DNA from: an uncultured Clostridium sp.
GTDB taxonomy: Bacteria > Bacillota > Clostridia > TANB77 > CAG-508
DNA length: 36,436 bases
Direction: 5' to 3'
Assembly: GCA_947367845.1 (NCBI GenBank)
Contig: CANBES010000001.1
Span: 1 to 36,436, forward strand
In this document: one piece after another, positions 1-8,026 of the stretch
How positions within the stretch are numbered: position 1 is the stretch's first letter
How the letters are laid out: every line of letters starts with the position of its first letter
Notes under the pieces: model-generated
What the model was told of the DNA's origin: nothing
What the model saw: the letters and a program-made list of their open reading frames with translations, nothing else
The model's database searches: none
Program-made: the position numbers and the translations under genes

Positions 1-486
1 CCTGTTGCTTCATCCATTAAATATAAATTTTGGTTTGAGGACATTAACTCTCCATCTATTATTAAGTATGGACTTACTTTTATTCCAATCTCTTGTGCCC
101 AGTCTAATTCTTGCTTGTTTTGACTTGAAAATATTAGTTCTCCTTTTATTACTTCGAAACTATCTACATATTTTCTATTTGAGTTTTTTAAAACTGTATA
201 TATGTTTCCTTCTTCTTGAACCGAATCATATATTAATGCATTTTTTCCTGCATACAATGCTCCTTCTTCAAAGTTTCTATCTTCTGAAAGTCTTCCAGCC
301 AAATATAATTCATATTCTTCTGCTACTGCTGATAATTCTGTTTTGAATTTCGCTTCTCCGTGCTCTTGCTATTGTTCCATTGTCTCCTGTTAGTGTTACT
401 ATTGTTACTCCTGCTAATATTAAAAGCACTATTATTGTGATTACTAGTGATATTAGTGTAATTCCTTTGTTTTTTTGTTGTTTCAT
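1..486 (-). CDS. Prepilin-headed surface protein, N-terminal part (runs off the window; +1 shift at CGG)
   Basis: The ATG at 486 follows a good ribosome binding site (AGGGAG, 7 bases away). The first 42 codons encode a type III (prepilin-like) signal: a short basic head, KG, then a hydrophobic stretch ITLISLVITIIVLLILAGVT. The usual Glu at mature position 5 is replaced by Ser. Codon 43 is CGG, after which this frame soon loses similarity and stops. Dropping the C gives a frame open to the window edge that matches the BspA-like protein at 4892..6791 almost residue for residue (GEAKFKTELS, YAGKNALIYD, QEEGNIYTVLKN, IGIKVSPYLIIDGELMS). The product is probably a secreted or wall-exposed leucine-rich-repeat protein whose repeats lie outside the window. 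It starts 47 bases after clpC on the same strand. It could be a pseudogene, but see the CGG finding. Confidence 0.75.
358..360 (-). other. In-frame CGG at a +1 frame break (prepilin-like gene, codon 43)
   Basis: The reading is AGA GCA CGG AGA AGC. Skipping C gives GCA then GGA GAA GCG AAA TTC, matching the paralogue at 6.6 kb, which has GCA GGA GAG GCA AAA TTC with no extra base. Confidence 0.7.
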
Positions 487-533
487 TTTTTAACTCCCTT
501 CTTTTGTTTTGTATATATATTTTATATGTTTTT

Positions 534-2996
534 TTAATTTATGTTAATAGGTATTACGCAAATTCTATTATCTTTCACCCCAATTTTAGCAGGAGTACCT
601 TTCTTCAAATTACCATCCAAAATTTCTTCAGCAAGTCTATCTTCAAGCACACTTTGAATAGCTCTACGTAGTGGTCTTGCACCAAAGTTCTTATCAATTC
701 CCTTGCTTGCAATCAATTCTTTTACAGTTGGTTCTAACTCTATTTTTATCTTCTGAGCTTCTAGTCTATTAATCACTTCTTTTAGCATAATATCAATAAT
801 TTGATTTACTTCATTGTCAGTTAATTTATGGAATACAATTATTTCGTCAATACGGTTAATAAATTCTGGGCGTAGTTCACGTTTTAATGTTTCCATTACT
901 TGTTTTTTAGTTTCCTCATATTCTTTTTTGCTACTATCTTCTGTCTCACCAGCCTTGGTAAATCCTAATGTTTTTTTGTCTGTTATTAGTCTCGCACCAA
1001 TATTTGATGTCATTATTATTACTGTGTTTTTAAAGTTGACTGTTCTTCCGTTTGAGTCTGTAAGTCTTCCGTCTTCTAGTATTTGAAGTAACATATTCAT
1101 TACATCTGGATGTGCTTTTTCTATCTCGTCAAATAGGATTACTGAATATGGTTTTCTTCTTATTTTTTCTGTTAGTTGACCACCTTCATCAAATCCTACG
1201 TATCCAGGAGGTGAGCCTATTAATTTTGATACTGAGTGTGGTTCCATATATTCTGACATATCAACTCTTATCATTGAGTTTTCGTCTCCAAATAGTGTTT
1301 TTGCTAAAGCTTTTGATAGTTCTGTTTTTCCAACTCCTGTTGGTCCTAAAAATAAGAATGAACCTATTGGTCTGTTTGGGTCTTTTAGTCCAACTCTTCC
1401 TCTTCTTATTGCTTTTGCTACTGCTTCAACTGCTTCTTGTTGACCTACTACTATTTCATGTAAACTTTTTTCTAAGTTTTTTAGCTTTTCGTTTTCATCT
1501 TCTGTTATTTTCTTTGCTGGTATTCCTGTCCAACTTGCAATTACTTCTGCGATATTTTCTTCTGTTATGTTTGTAATTGCTTTTGTATTTTTATTTTTCC
1601 ATTTTTTTAATTCTTTTTCATAATTTTCTTTTAACTCTTTTTGCTTGTCTCGTAATTGTGCTGCTTTTTCAAATTTTTGTATTCTAACAGCTTCTTCTTT
1701 GTTTTTTGCTACTTCTTCTATTTCTTCTTCAAGTTTTCTTAATTTTTCTGGCTCTGTATATAATTTCAATTTTGCTTTTGATGCCGCTTCGTCTATCAAA
1801 TCTATTGCCTTATCTGGCAAGTACCTATCATTTATATATCTTATTGACATTTTAACAGCTGCCTCAATTGCTTGGTCAGTTATTTTAATATTGTGATGTG
1901 CTTCATATTTGTCTCTAATCCCCTGTAAAATCTTTATCGTATCTTTTGTACTTGGCTCATTAACAGTAACTGGGCTAAATCTTCTTTCCAATGCTGCATC
2001 CTTTTCAATATACTTTCTATACTCATTTAAAGTTGTAGCTCCTATTAATTGAATTTCTCCCCTTGCAAGTAATGGCTTCAAAATATTTGCTGCATCAATT
2101 GCTCCCTCTGCCGCCCCTGCACCAACTATTGTGTGGATTTCGTCAATAAATAGAATTATATCTTTTGCCTTTTTTACTTCATTTAAAGCCTTTTTAATTC
2201 TTTCTTCAAAATCTCCTCTATACTTACTGCCTGCAACCATTCCTGAAATATCCATAGTCACAACTCTTTTATCTTTTAATATCTCTGGAACATCACCTGC
2301 CACAATCTTTTGAGCCAATCCTTCAACCGCTGCTGTCTTACCAACCCCTGGCTCTCCTATCAAACAAGGATTATTTTTAGTTCTTCTTGATAATATTTGT
2401 ATTACCCTTTCAATTTCTTCCTTTCTACCTATAATAGGGTCCAATTTTCCTTCTTCTGCTTTTTTAGTCAAATCTTCACCAAATTGATTTAATGTTGGTG
2501 TAGAATTAAAACTTCCTTTTCCTTTACTGCTTTTTCCTTTATCTTCATATTTTGTAGCATCTTCTCCCTCATTTATTACTTTTACTATTTCATTATATAG
2601 TTTTGGTATATTTACATCTAATTCTAATAAAATCCTTGTTGCTATACTATCCGCTTCTTTTATCATTCCTATCAAAAGATGTTCTGTCCCAATGTAATTA
2701 AAACCAAGCTTTTTCGCTTCAATAAAAGAATTCTCAATAACCCTTTTAGTTCTTGGCGTAAAACCAAAAGTTCCATCTATTGGAGCTTCATTACCCAACA
2801 GCTCTACAATCTTATCAATAATCATATCTGATGTAAGCCTCTGATTTTCCAAAACCTTACATGCAATTCCACTGCCTTCCTTAGAAAGTCCATATAAAAT
2901 ATGTTCTGTACCTATATAATTATGTCCTAGCTCCATAGCCACATTGCTAGCTATCTCAATAGCCTTTTTAGCCCTATTTGTAAATTTATAAGTCAT
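534..2996 (-). CDS. clpC: ATP-dependent Clp protease ATPase subunit ClpC
   Basis: This is a HSP100/AAA+ unfoldase that feeds substrates to ClpP in the cytosol. The 820 residues match the usual ClpC length. Domains in order are: two Clp_N repeats (about 1-145); NBD1 with Walker A GEPGVGKT at 214-221 and Walker B ILFIDEIH near 281-288; a middle domain with a UVR-like segment (about 437-465) typical of ClpC rather than ClpB; NBD2 with GPTGVGKT at 551-558; and the C-terminal D2-small domain. The start is an ATG five bases after GGAGGAG. ctsR, mcsA and mcsB, the usual ClpC partners in Bacillus, are not adjacent. I see no clear CtsR heptad repeat upstream. A GC-rich palindrome lies in the leader. 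No in-frame CGG is present. Confidence 0.97.
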   Translation of the reverse strand: MTYKFTNRAKKAIEIASNVAMELGHNYIGTEHILYGLSKEGSGIACKVLENQRLTSDMIIDKIVELLGNEAPIDGTFGFTPRTKRVIENSFIEAKKLGFNYIGTEHLLIGMIKEADSIATRILLELDVNIPKLYNEIVKVINEGEDATKYEDKGKSSKGKGSFNSTPTLNQFGEDLTKKAEEGKLDPIIGRKEEIERVIQILSRRTKNNPCLIGEPGVGKTAAVEGLAQKIVAGDVPEILKDKRVVTMDISGMVAGSKYRGDFEERIKKALNEVKKAKDIILFIDEIHTIVGAGAAEGAIDAANILKPLLARGEIQLIGATTLNEYRKYIEKDAALERRFSPVTVNEPSTKDTIKILQGIRDKYEAHHNIKITDQAIEAAVKMSIRYINDRYLPDKAIDLIDEAASKAKLKLYTEPEKLRKLEEEIEEVAKNKEEAVRIQKFEKAAQLRDKQKELKENYEKELKKWKNKNTKAITNITEENIAEVIASWTGIPAKKITEDENEKLKNLEKSLHEIVVGQQEAVEAVAKAIRRGRVGLKDPNRPIGSFLFLGPTGVGKTELSKALAKTLFGDENSMIRVDMSEYMEPHSVSKLIGSPPGYVGFDEGGQLTEKIRRKPYSVILFDEIEKAHPDVMNMLLQILEDGRLTDSNGRTVNFKNTVIIMTSNIGARLITDKKTLGFTKAGETEDSSKKEYEETKKQVMETLKRELRPEFINRIDEIIVFHKLTDNEVNQIIDIMLKEVINRLEAQKIKIELEPTVKELIASKGIDKNFGARPLRRAIQSVLEDRLAEEILDGNLKKGTPAKIGVKDNRICVIPININ

Positions 2997-3031
2997 AAAA
3001 ACTCCTCCATTCTCTTCCTGCCACCAGGGAC

Positions 3032-3107
3032 GCCAATGGTGCCAATGGGGACGGACCTCTTTGGCAGGTTCCTGCCATTAAGGACCGTCCCCATTGGCAG
3101 CATTGGC
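3032..3107. repeat. GC-rich nested palindromic element upstream of clpC
   Basis: Arms 3032-3058 and 3081-3107 are inverted copies with two mismatches (core GCCAATGGGGACGG), enclosing a perfect small hairpin TGGCAGG-TT-CCTGCCA at 3062-3077. Each arm also contains a tandem GCCAATGG pair. The base composition is strikingly richer in GC than the flanks. It sits between the small ORF 3123..3272 and the clpC start, so it would fold in a shared transcript. It resembles dispersed intergenic palindromes (REP/MITE-like) of Firmicutes; an attenuator role is possible. A related GGAC/GTCC-rich motif lies at 9066-9120. Confidence 0.7.
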
Positions 3108-3122
3108 AATTCTTTTCTAAGC

Positions 3123-3272
3123 TTAGTTTTCTTCGTTTTTCTCACTTTTTGTCATATTTTCTAATTTTTTTACTACATCTTTTTGTTTTTCTAGTGGCAC
3201 CCATGCAAAATAACTTGAAATGAATTCCCCATATTTAGTTACATCTTCCCCATGTTCTTCTTTTCTTTCCAT
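3123..3272 (-). CDS. Small acidic/basic-mixed hypothetical protein (49 aa)
   Basis: An ATG at 3272 follows GAGGTAAG. The 49-residue product starts MERKEEHGEDVTKYGEFISS and ends in a charged, probably helical tail (KKLENMTKSEKNEEN). It has no signal peptide or membrane segment. It lies just upstream of clpC on the same strand, separated by the palindrome, so the two may be co-transcribed. I do not recognise a family. The ribosome binding site and lack of CGG support it as real, but it is short. Confidence 0.5.
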   Translation of the reverse strand: MERKEEHGEDVTKYGEFISSYFAWVPLEKQKDVVKKLENMTKSEKNEEN

Positions 3273-3389
3273 ATCTTACCTCTTTACTTTTATTTTATAT
3301 TATATGTATTTACATTTTTTTGTATTTCTATACTTGTTTTATTCAAATATATAAGCGTTTTCTCTTACAGGATTTATGTTCTTGACATA

Positions 3390-3418
3390 TTGAAAACTAC
3401 TTATAAATATGTTATAAT
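3390..3418 (+). promoter_or_regulatory. Sigma-A type promoter for nfeD-SPFH pair
   Basis: TTGAAA at 3390-3395 and TATAAT at 3413-3418 are separated by 17 bases, just ahead of the nfeD start at 3454 or upstream ATG candidates. Confidence 0.6.
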
Positions 3419-3453
3419 AAATTTAGTTGGTAAATTTAAGGAGGATTTATTTT

Positions 3454-3891
3454 ATGTGGTATATTTGGCTAATTATGGCAGGAATATTTTTAATAGCAGA
3501 AATTATAACTGTAGGTTTTTTAATTTTTTGGCTATCAATTGGCTCGCTATTTGCTATGATTACAAGCCTTTTTACAGATAACCTTGTTATTCAAACAGCG
3601 GTATTTGTAGTATCTTCTACAATACTGATTTTTGCGACAAAACCTTTTGTCAAAAAATTTGCTACAAATAAAAATCCTATCAAAACGAATGTGTACTCTA
3701 TTATAGGAAAAAATGGAATAGTAACACAAGACATCAACCCTATTGAAGCTGTTGGGCAAATCAAAATTTCTGGTGAAGTTTGGTCTGCTATCAGCCAAGA
3801 TAATCAAATCATTCCAAAAGATACTAGAATAAGAGTTCTTGAAATAAAGGGTGTAAAGGCAATTGTTGAACCTGTTTTAAATAACCAATAA
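3454..3891 (+). CDS. NfeD-like membrane protein (short type)
   Basis: NfeD-family proteins partner with SPFH/stomatin proteins in membrane microdomains. The N-terminal part has two or three hydrophobic segments (WYIWLIMAGIFLIAEIITVGF, then FLIFWLSIGSLFAM and a third around NLVIQTAVFVVSSTILIFATK). The C-terminal part (about residues 75-145) is a soluble OB-fold-like domain with IGKNGIVTQDINP and GEVWSA, typical of the short NfeD class without the serine-protease domain. The ATG at 3454 (MWYIWLIM) is chosen because AAGGAGGA sits 7-8 bases before it. An upstream ATG at 3427 in frame would add MVNLRRIYF but has no good site. The SPFH gene follows after 30 bases with its own GGAGGA, so the two form an operon. 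Confidence 0.88.
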   Translation: MWYIWLIMAGIFLIAEIITVGFLIFWLSIGSLFAMITSLFTDNLVIQTAVFVVSSTILIFATKPFVKKFATNKNPIKTNVYSIIGKNGIVTQDINPIEAVGQIKISGEVWSAISQDNQIIPKDTRIRVLEIKGVKAIVEPVLNNQ

Positions 3892-3921
3892 ATTTAATAT
3901 ATAATAAAAGGAGGATTTATT

Positions 3922-4827
3922 ATGTGGTTTTTATTAGTATTACTTGTTATTATTTTAATAATAGCAGCTACATCAATTAAAATCGTTAAACAATCTGAGG
4001 TTTATATCATAGAAAGATTAGGTAAGTTCTATAAAGTAGCAGACGCTGGACTTACAATTATCATTCCTTTCTTTGATCACGTTAGAAGTGTTGTTAGTTT
4101 AAAACAACAAACTATGGACGTTCCACCTCAAGGAGTTATTACTAAAGATAATGTTACAATTACAATAGACACTGTTGTTTTCTATCAAATAACAGATCCA
4201 GCAAAAGCGGTTTATGAAATTCAAAGTTTAAAGAAAGGTATTGAATATCTTGCAATTACAACAATTCGTGATATCATTGGTAAAATGGACTTAGATGAAA
4301 CATTTAGTTCTAGAGATGGTATCAACAATAAATTAAGAGTTGTTTTAGATGAAGCTACTGATAGATGGGGATGTAAAATTGATAGAGTTGAAATTAAGGA
4401 TATTACACCACCTGCTGATATCAGAGATGCAATGGAAAAAGAAATGAATGCAGAAAGAAATAAAAGAGCTTTAATTCTTGAATCTGAAGCACAAAGACAA
4501 TCTGCCATCACTATTGCAGAAGGTAGAAAACAAGCTGCAATTCTAGAGGCTGAAGCTGACAAAGAAGCTCAAATAAGAAGAGCTGATGGTGAGGCTCAAG
4601 CTATAAAAGCTGTTGCAGAAGCTAAGGCTAAGGAAATCAAAATGGTTTATGAAGCTATGAAAAGTGCAGCTCCTGATGATAAATTAGTACAATTAAAATC
4701 TTTAGAAGCCTTAGAAGAAGTTGCGAAAGGTGAAGCAAATAAAGTCTTTATTCCTTTTGAAGCTACTAGTGCTTTAAGTAGCTTAGGTGCTATAAAAGAA
4801 GTTTTAAAAGATGATAAGAAGAAATAA
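3922..4827 (+). CDS. SPFH/stomatin-like protein (QmcA/YbbK family)
   Basis: This is a membrane-anchored scaffold of the stomatin-prohibitin-flotillin-HflK/C superfamily. Residues 1-20 form one transmembrane anchor (WFLLVLLVIILIIAA). The SPFH domain (about 22-185) shows the typical SEVYIIERLGKFYKV, DVPPQGVITKDNV and DIRDAMEKEMNAERNKRA stretches. An Ala/Glu-rich coiled coil (AEGRKQAAILEAEADKEAQIR) follows to about residue 245. It follows nfeD by 30 bases, the standard pairing. The 301-aa length is normal for the family. The substrate is unknown; homologues influence membrane fluidity and protease activity. Confidence 0.93.
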   Translation: MWFLLVLLVIILIIAATSIKIVKQSEVYIIERLGKFYKVADAGLTIIIPFFDHVRSVVSLKQQTMDVPPQGVITKDNVTITIDTVVFYQITDPAKAVYEIQSLKKGIEYLAITTIRDIIGKMDLDETFSSRDGINNKLRVVLDEATDRWGCKIDRVEIKDITPPADIRDAMEKEMNAERNKRALILESEAQRQSAITIAEGRKQAAILEAEADKEAQIRRADGEAQAIKAVAEAKAKEIKMVYEAMKSAAPDDKLVQLKSLEALEEVAKGEANKVFIPFEATSALSSLGAIKEVLKDDKKK

Positions 4828-4870
4828 ACTTTTTGGGACATACCAAAAAAGTTTTGAATAAAATTTTAGA

Positions 4871-4894
4871 CGGAGCAATTTGCTCCGCCTTTTA
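4871..4894. terminator. Rho-independent terminator between convergent SPFH and BspA-like genes
   Basis: A perfect stem, CGGAGCA / TGCTCCG, at 4871-4887 is followed by CCTTTTATTCTTT. It serves the plus-strand SPFH gene. It touches the stop codon of the minus-strand gene. Confidence 0.75.
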
Positions 4895-6791
4895 TTCTTT
4901 CCATTTTATTGCTCTTAATCCATAAGTACATTTCCATGGTGCACCTGTTAGAGTTCCATCATTTTTCTTATCAATAATAATTTCTGCTAAATTATCTGCA
5001 TTATCAAATGCACCACCATTAATAGATTGTATAGTAGATGGTATTTCTATCTTTTTGGTTTTTGCAAGATATAATATTGCATCTTCTATTTTTTTCACTT
5101 TTTTTGGTAATTTTACATTTTCTGCTACTATACACATTAATGAATTCATTTTTATTGTTTCTACTGTTTCTGGTATCTGAACATTTGCTAAAGATGGCTT
5201 TACCCAGTATAGTTCCTTTTCGTCTTTACTTAATAGATATTCATTATTAATAGATTTAAATTTTAAATTTTCACTAGATACTTCGATGTTTCTCACTTTT
5301 ACATATGACTGTTGAAAAAATCTATTAACATTCTTTGGTAGAAGCAAATAATCAATTTCAGGAAAAGTTCCCCAGCCATTTGTATCGTCTCCAGTATAGC
5401 TTTCTGCTAATGTAATACTTCTATATACACTACTACCTGTACAAAATGCTCCTCTTCGTATATTTTCGACTCCTTCTTTTAATATCACATCTCCTTTGTC
5501 AAATATTCTATATAACACCTTTCCATCATGACTATATAAATTGTTTTTATCATCTGTTATAAAATACTTATTGTTTGGATCTACTGTTATTTTTGATAAT
5601 TTATTGTTTTCAAAAGTTAAGTCTCCTATTTGTTGAACATTAGCTGGTATATTAATTTCTGCTAGTAAACTACATGTTTTAAAAGCTCCTCCTTTTATAG
5701 ATGTAACAGTATGTTCAATATTTATGCTTGTGCAACTAGCAATTGCCATTATTAGTGTCTGCATATTTTTATTATATAAAATACCACCTTTGAAAGTATA
5801 ATAATCATTTTCAGAAGTATCAATTTCTTTTAGTGAGTAAATATTTAGTGCTAAATCTTCTATATTTTCTAGATTTTTAGGAAATTTGAGATTTACTATT
5901 GCTGTGTCATTCAAAGAGCTCCTTTGTAAAGTTTTTAGTTCTTTTGATAATTCTATTTGCTTTAAGTTTGAACACCCATAAAATGTAAGTGTTTTTATTG
6001 TGGTTAGATTTTCTGGTAATTTTACATTATCTAATTTATAACAATATCTAAAACACTCGCTTCCTATATCAATTATGCTATCTGGTAATGTTATTGCTTG
6101 TAAGTTTGCACAATTATAAAAAGCTCTATCACATATCCTTTCTAGACCATTATTTATTTCAACTTTTTCTATGTCTTTATTATTCGAGAATGCATTTCTT
6201 GCAATTTCTTTTACTGTTCCTGGTATTACTATCGTTCGTAACCCTTCTAAATTTGAAAATGCTCCTTCTCCTATTTTTGTTACAGATTGTGGTATTATTA
6301 TTGAACCTGTTGCTTCGTCCATTAGTCCTAGATTATCTCCTGCTGACATTAGTTCTCCGTCTATTATTATATATGGACTTACTTTTATTCCTATTTCTTG
6401 TGCCCATTTTTCCTCTTTTTCATTTTGAGAAAAATAATATAATTCTCCTTTTATTACCTCAAAATTATCTACATATTTTTTGCTTGAATTTTTTAATACT
6501 GTATATATATTTCCTTCTTCTTGCACTGAGTCATATATTAGTGCATTTTTTCCTGCATATAATGCACCTTTTTCAAAACTTCTATCTTTTGATAGCCTTT
6601 CAGTTAAGTATAAATCATATTCTTCTGCTACTGATGATATTTCTGTTTTGAATTTTGCCTCTCCTGCTTTTCCTATTATCCCATTGTCTCCTGTTAATGT
6701 TGCTATTGTTACTCCGTGCTAGTATTAATAATACAATTATCGTTATTACTAGACTTATTAATGTTATTCCTTTTATTTTCTTGTCTCGCAT
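4892..6791 (-). CDS. BspA-like leucine-rich-repeat surface protein with prepilin-type head (+1 shift at CGG)
   Basis: The ATG at 6791 follows AAAGGAG. Codons 1-25 encode a prepilin-like signal (KGITLISLVITIIVLLILA). Codon 26 is CGG. Read through in zero frame it terminates shortly, but skipping the C gives GGA GTA ACA and 607 codons to the stop at 4892 (total 632 aa). The body contains many BspA/LRR_5 repeats of the form IxxGAFxxCxxLxxIxIPxxVxxI, a family of adhesins and host-interaction proteins of gut and oral bacteria. It ends YGLRAIKWKE. The usual prepilin Glu5 is Ser, so assembly into a pilus is unlikely and the head may just direct export or anchoring. An alternative is a start inside at about 6526, but that would lose the signal and has no ribosome binding site. 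Confidence 0.85.
6714..6716 (-). other. In-frame CGG at a +1 frame break (BspA-like gene, codon 26)
   Basis: The reading is CTA GCA CGG AGT AAC. Skipping C gives GCA GGA GTA ACA ATA. The paralogue at 1..486 has exactly TTA GCA GGA GTA ACA ATA at the same place. Confidence 0.75.
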
Positions 6792-6821
6792 TTCTCTTTC
6801 TCCTTTGTTTTTCTTAGTGTT

Positions 6822-6851
6822 ATTTTATCATTCGCAAAAGAATTACGTCAA
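6822..6851 (-). promoter_or_regulatory. Promoter for the BspA-like gene
   Basis: On the minus strand, TTGACG (6851-6846) and TAAAAT (6827-6822) are 18 bases apart, 31 bases upstream of the ATG. Confidence 0.5.
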
Positions 6852-6890
6852 TAAGTGATACAATAATGCAAAAATATTTTAGTTGACAAA

Positions 6891-6926
6891 AGGTGGACAA
6901 AACCGTATTTGGGTATATGTCCACCT
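6891..6926. repeat. Inverted repeat in the 6792-7216 intergenic region
   Basis: AGGTGGACA (6891-6899) and TGTCCACCT (6918-6926) are perfect 9-bp arms 18 bases apart, followed by a T-rich stretch. A similar AGGTGGACA...TCCACCT structure is at 9909-9931. The 425-base gap 6792-7216 otherwise holds only the promoter to its left and the hicAB promoter to its right; I see no gene in it. Confidence 0.5.
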
Positions 6927-7163
6927 CTATTATTTTTATTATTATACTTTCTTAAAAAGCAGTATTATCAACTATTTCATAGCTTCTTCTACTGAAGCAG
7001 TATGTATTGAATTTGAGCTGTTCTGAAGGCTGTTTGTGTCTTACTGGTTACTTACTTAGGAGATTTCTTATGATTTTATATGTGTTCTATTATATTTGAA
7101 TATTTTGCAAATTAAGTTTATGTATATCTTTATTGGATATTTAAAATATTTTTCAAAAAAGTG

Positions 7164-7192
7164 TTGACATACGTATTAATACGTAGTATAAT
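7164..7192 (+). promoter_or_regulatory. hicAB promoter with a palindromic operator in the spacer
   Basis: Consensus TTGACA (7164-7169) and TATAAT (7187-7192) are 17 bases apart. The spacer is almost entirely a perfect 16-bp palindrome, TACGTATTAATACGTA (7170-7185). HicB antitoxins autorepress through palindromes over the promoter, so this is the likely operator. Confidence 0.8.
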
Positions 7193-7216
7193 ATTAAGCA
7201 GAAAGGAGGATAATAA

Positions 7217-7394
7217 ATGCACAGTAAACAACTTGTCAAATTGCTAAGGCAAAATGGTTGGCAAGAAGTTTCTCAAAATGGTTCTCACTTAAAAATGAGA
7301 AAACGGAACTCAAACCGAAATTGTTCCTATACATAATAGAGACATTCCAATCGGAACTGCTGAAGCGATACTTAAAAGGGCCGGGCTAAAATAA
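7217..7394 (+). CDS. hicA: HicA-family mRNA interferase toxin (+1 shift at CGG)
   Basis: An ATG at 7217 follows AAAGGAGGA. Codons 1-29 give MHSKQLVKLLRQNGWQEVSQ then NGSHLKMRK, the HicA dsRBD-like fold start with the catalytic His in the GSH motif (residue 24). Codon 30 is CGG. In zero frame the protein ends nine residues later. Skipping the C gives GTQTEIVPIHNRDIPIGT then AEAILKRAGLK, the standard HicA C-terminus, stopping at 7394 (58 aa in total, normal length). HicA cleaves mRNA and is neutralised by HicB, encoded 131 bases downstream. Either a degenerate toxin or one whose synthesis needs recoding. Confidence 0.85.
7304..7306 (+). other. In-frame CGG at a +1 frame break (hicA, codon 30)
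   Basis: The reading is AGA AAA CGG AAC TCA. Skipping C gives AAA GGA ACT CAA ACC GAA ATT, restoring the HicA family sequence. Confidence 0.75.
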
Positions 7395-7525
7395 TTAGCC
7401 CTTCCCTAAAAAACAATATACTTTTCAGCATATTAAGGAGAATGCTTTAATTTTATATTTTATTTATAGTGTTTGTTTGCTATGCATTTTTTCTTCTTTC
7501 TATCTTATAAATTGGAGGTATAATA

Positions 7526-7918
7526 ATGAAAAATCAATTAACTGTTTTTCCTGCTATATTTACTTTTGACGGTGAATATTATAACGTTGACTTTATTGAT
7601 TTAAAAGGATGTTCAACTTTTGGAGACAGTATACAAAATGTTTATAAAATGGCTCAAGATGCTATGGGATTATTTTTAGACAATTTAATAAACTTCCCAA
7701 AACCTACTATGGATTTTTCTAATATTAACTTGAAAAAAAACCAATTCATTTCATTCATAAGTATTGATATGGATGAATATCGAAAAAAATTTAATAACAA
7801 ATCCATTAAAAAGACATTAACAATACCAGAATGGTTAAATTATTTAGCAGAAAAAAACAATATTAATTTTTCTCAAGCTTTACAGGAAGCATTAAAAGAA
7901 AAGTTAGATATTGACTAA
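7526..7918 (+). CDS. hicB: HicB-family antitoxin
   Basis: 130 residues. The N-terminal half is the RNase-H-like HicB domain (FPAIFTFDGEYYNVDFIDLK, GCSTFGDSIQNVYKMAQDAM). The C-terminal part is a DNA-binding ribbon-helix-helix/HTH-like segment (KKTLTIPEWLNYLAEKNNIN, SQALQEALKEKL). It binds HicA and probably the palindrome in the promoter at 7164-7192. The ATG at 7526 follows TTGGAGGT. The 131-base gap after hicA is wider than usual for this module and contains a small hairpin (GGGCTAA / TTAGCCC, 7383-7401) that overlaps the hicA stop; it lacks a T-run. Confidence 0.9.
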   Translation: MKNQLTVFPAIFTFDGEYYNVDFIDLKGCSTFGDSIQNVYKMAQDAMGLFLDNLINFPKPTMDFSNINLKKNQFISFISIDMDEYRKKFNNKSIKKTLTIPEWLNYLAEKNNINFSQALQEALKEKLDID

Positions 7919-7984
7919 TATAACTACGTATTGTATAATATATATTAATAAACAAAACGCATTTATTATCCTTTAAAAGGAGAA

Positions 7985-8023
7985 AAAAATAGATTAGTAT
8001 TTATTTCATACTAATCTATTTTT
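7985..8023. terminator. Bidirectional terminator between hicB and the GGGtGRT gene
   Basis: A perfect 16-bp stem, AAAAATAGATTAGTAT / ATACTAATCTATTTTT, with a 7-base loop and A/T tracts on both sides, lies between convergent genes. Confidence 0.85.
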
Positions 8024-8026
8024 ATT

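Noticed and set aside
1112..1576. Long leucine-rich ORFs on the plus strand opposite clpC and many other genes
   Set aside because: They are antisense shadows of AT-rich coding regions, with low-complexity Leu/Phe composition and no ribosome binding sites.
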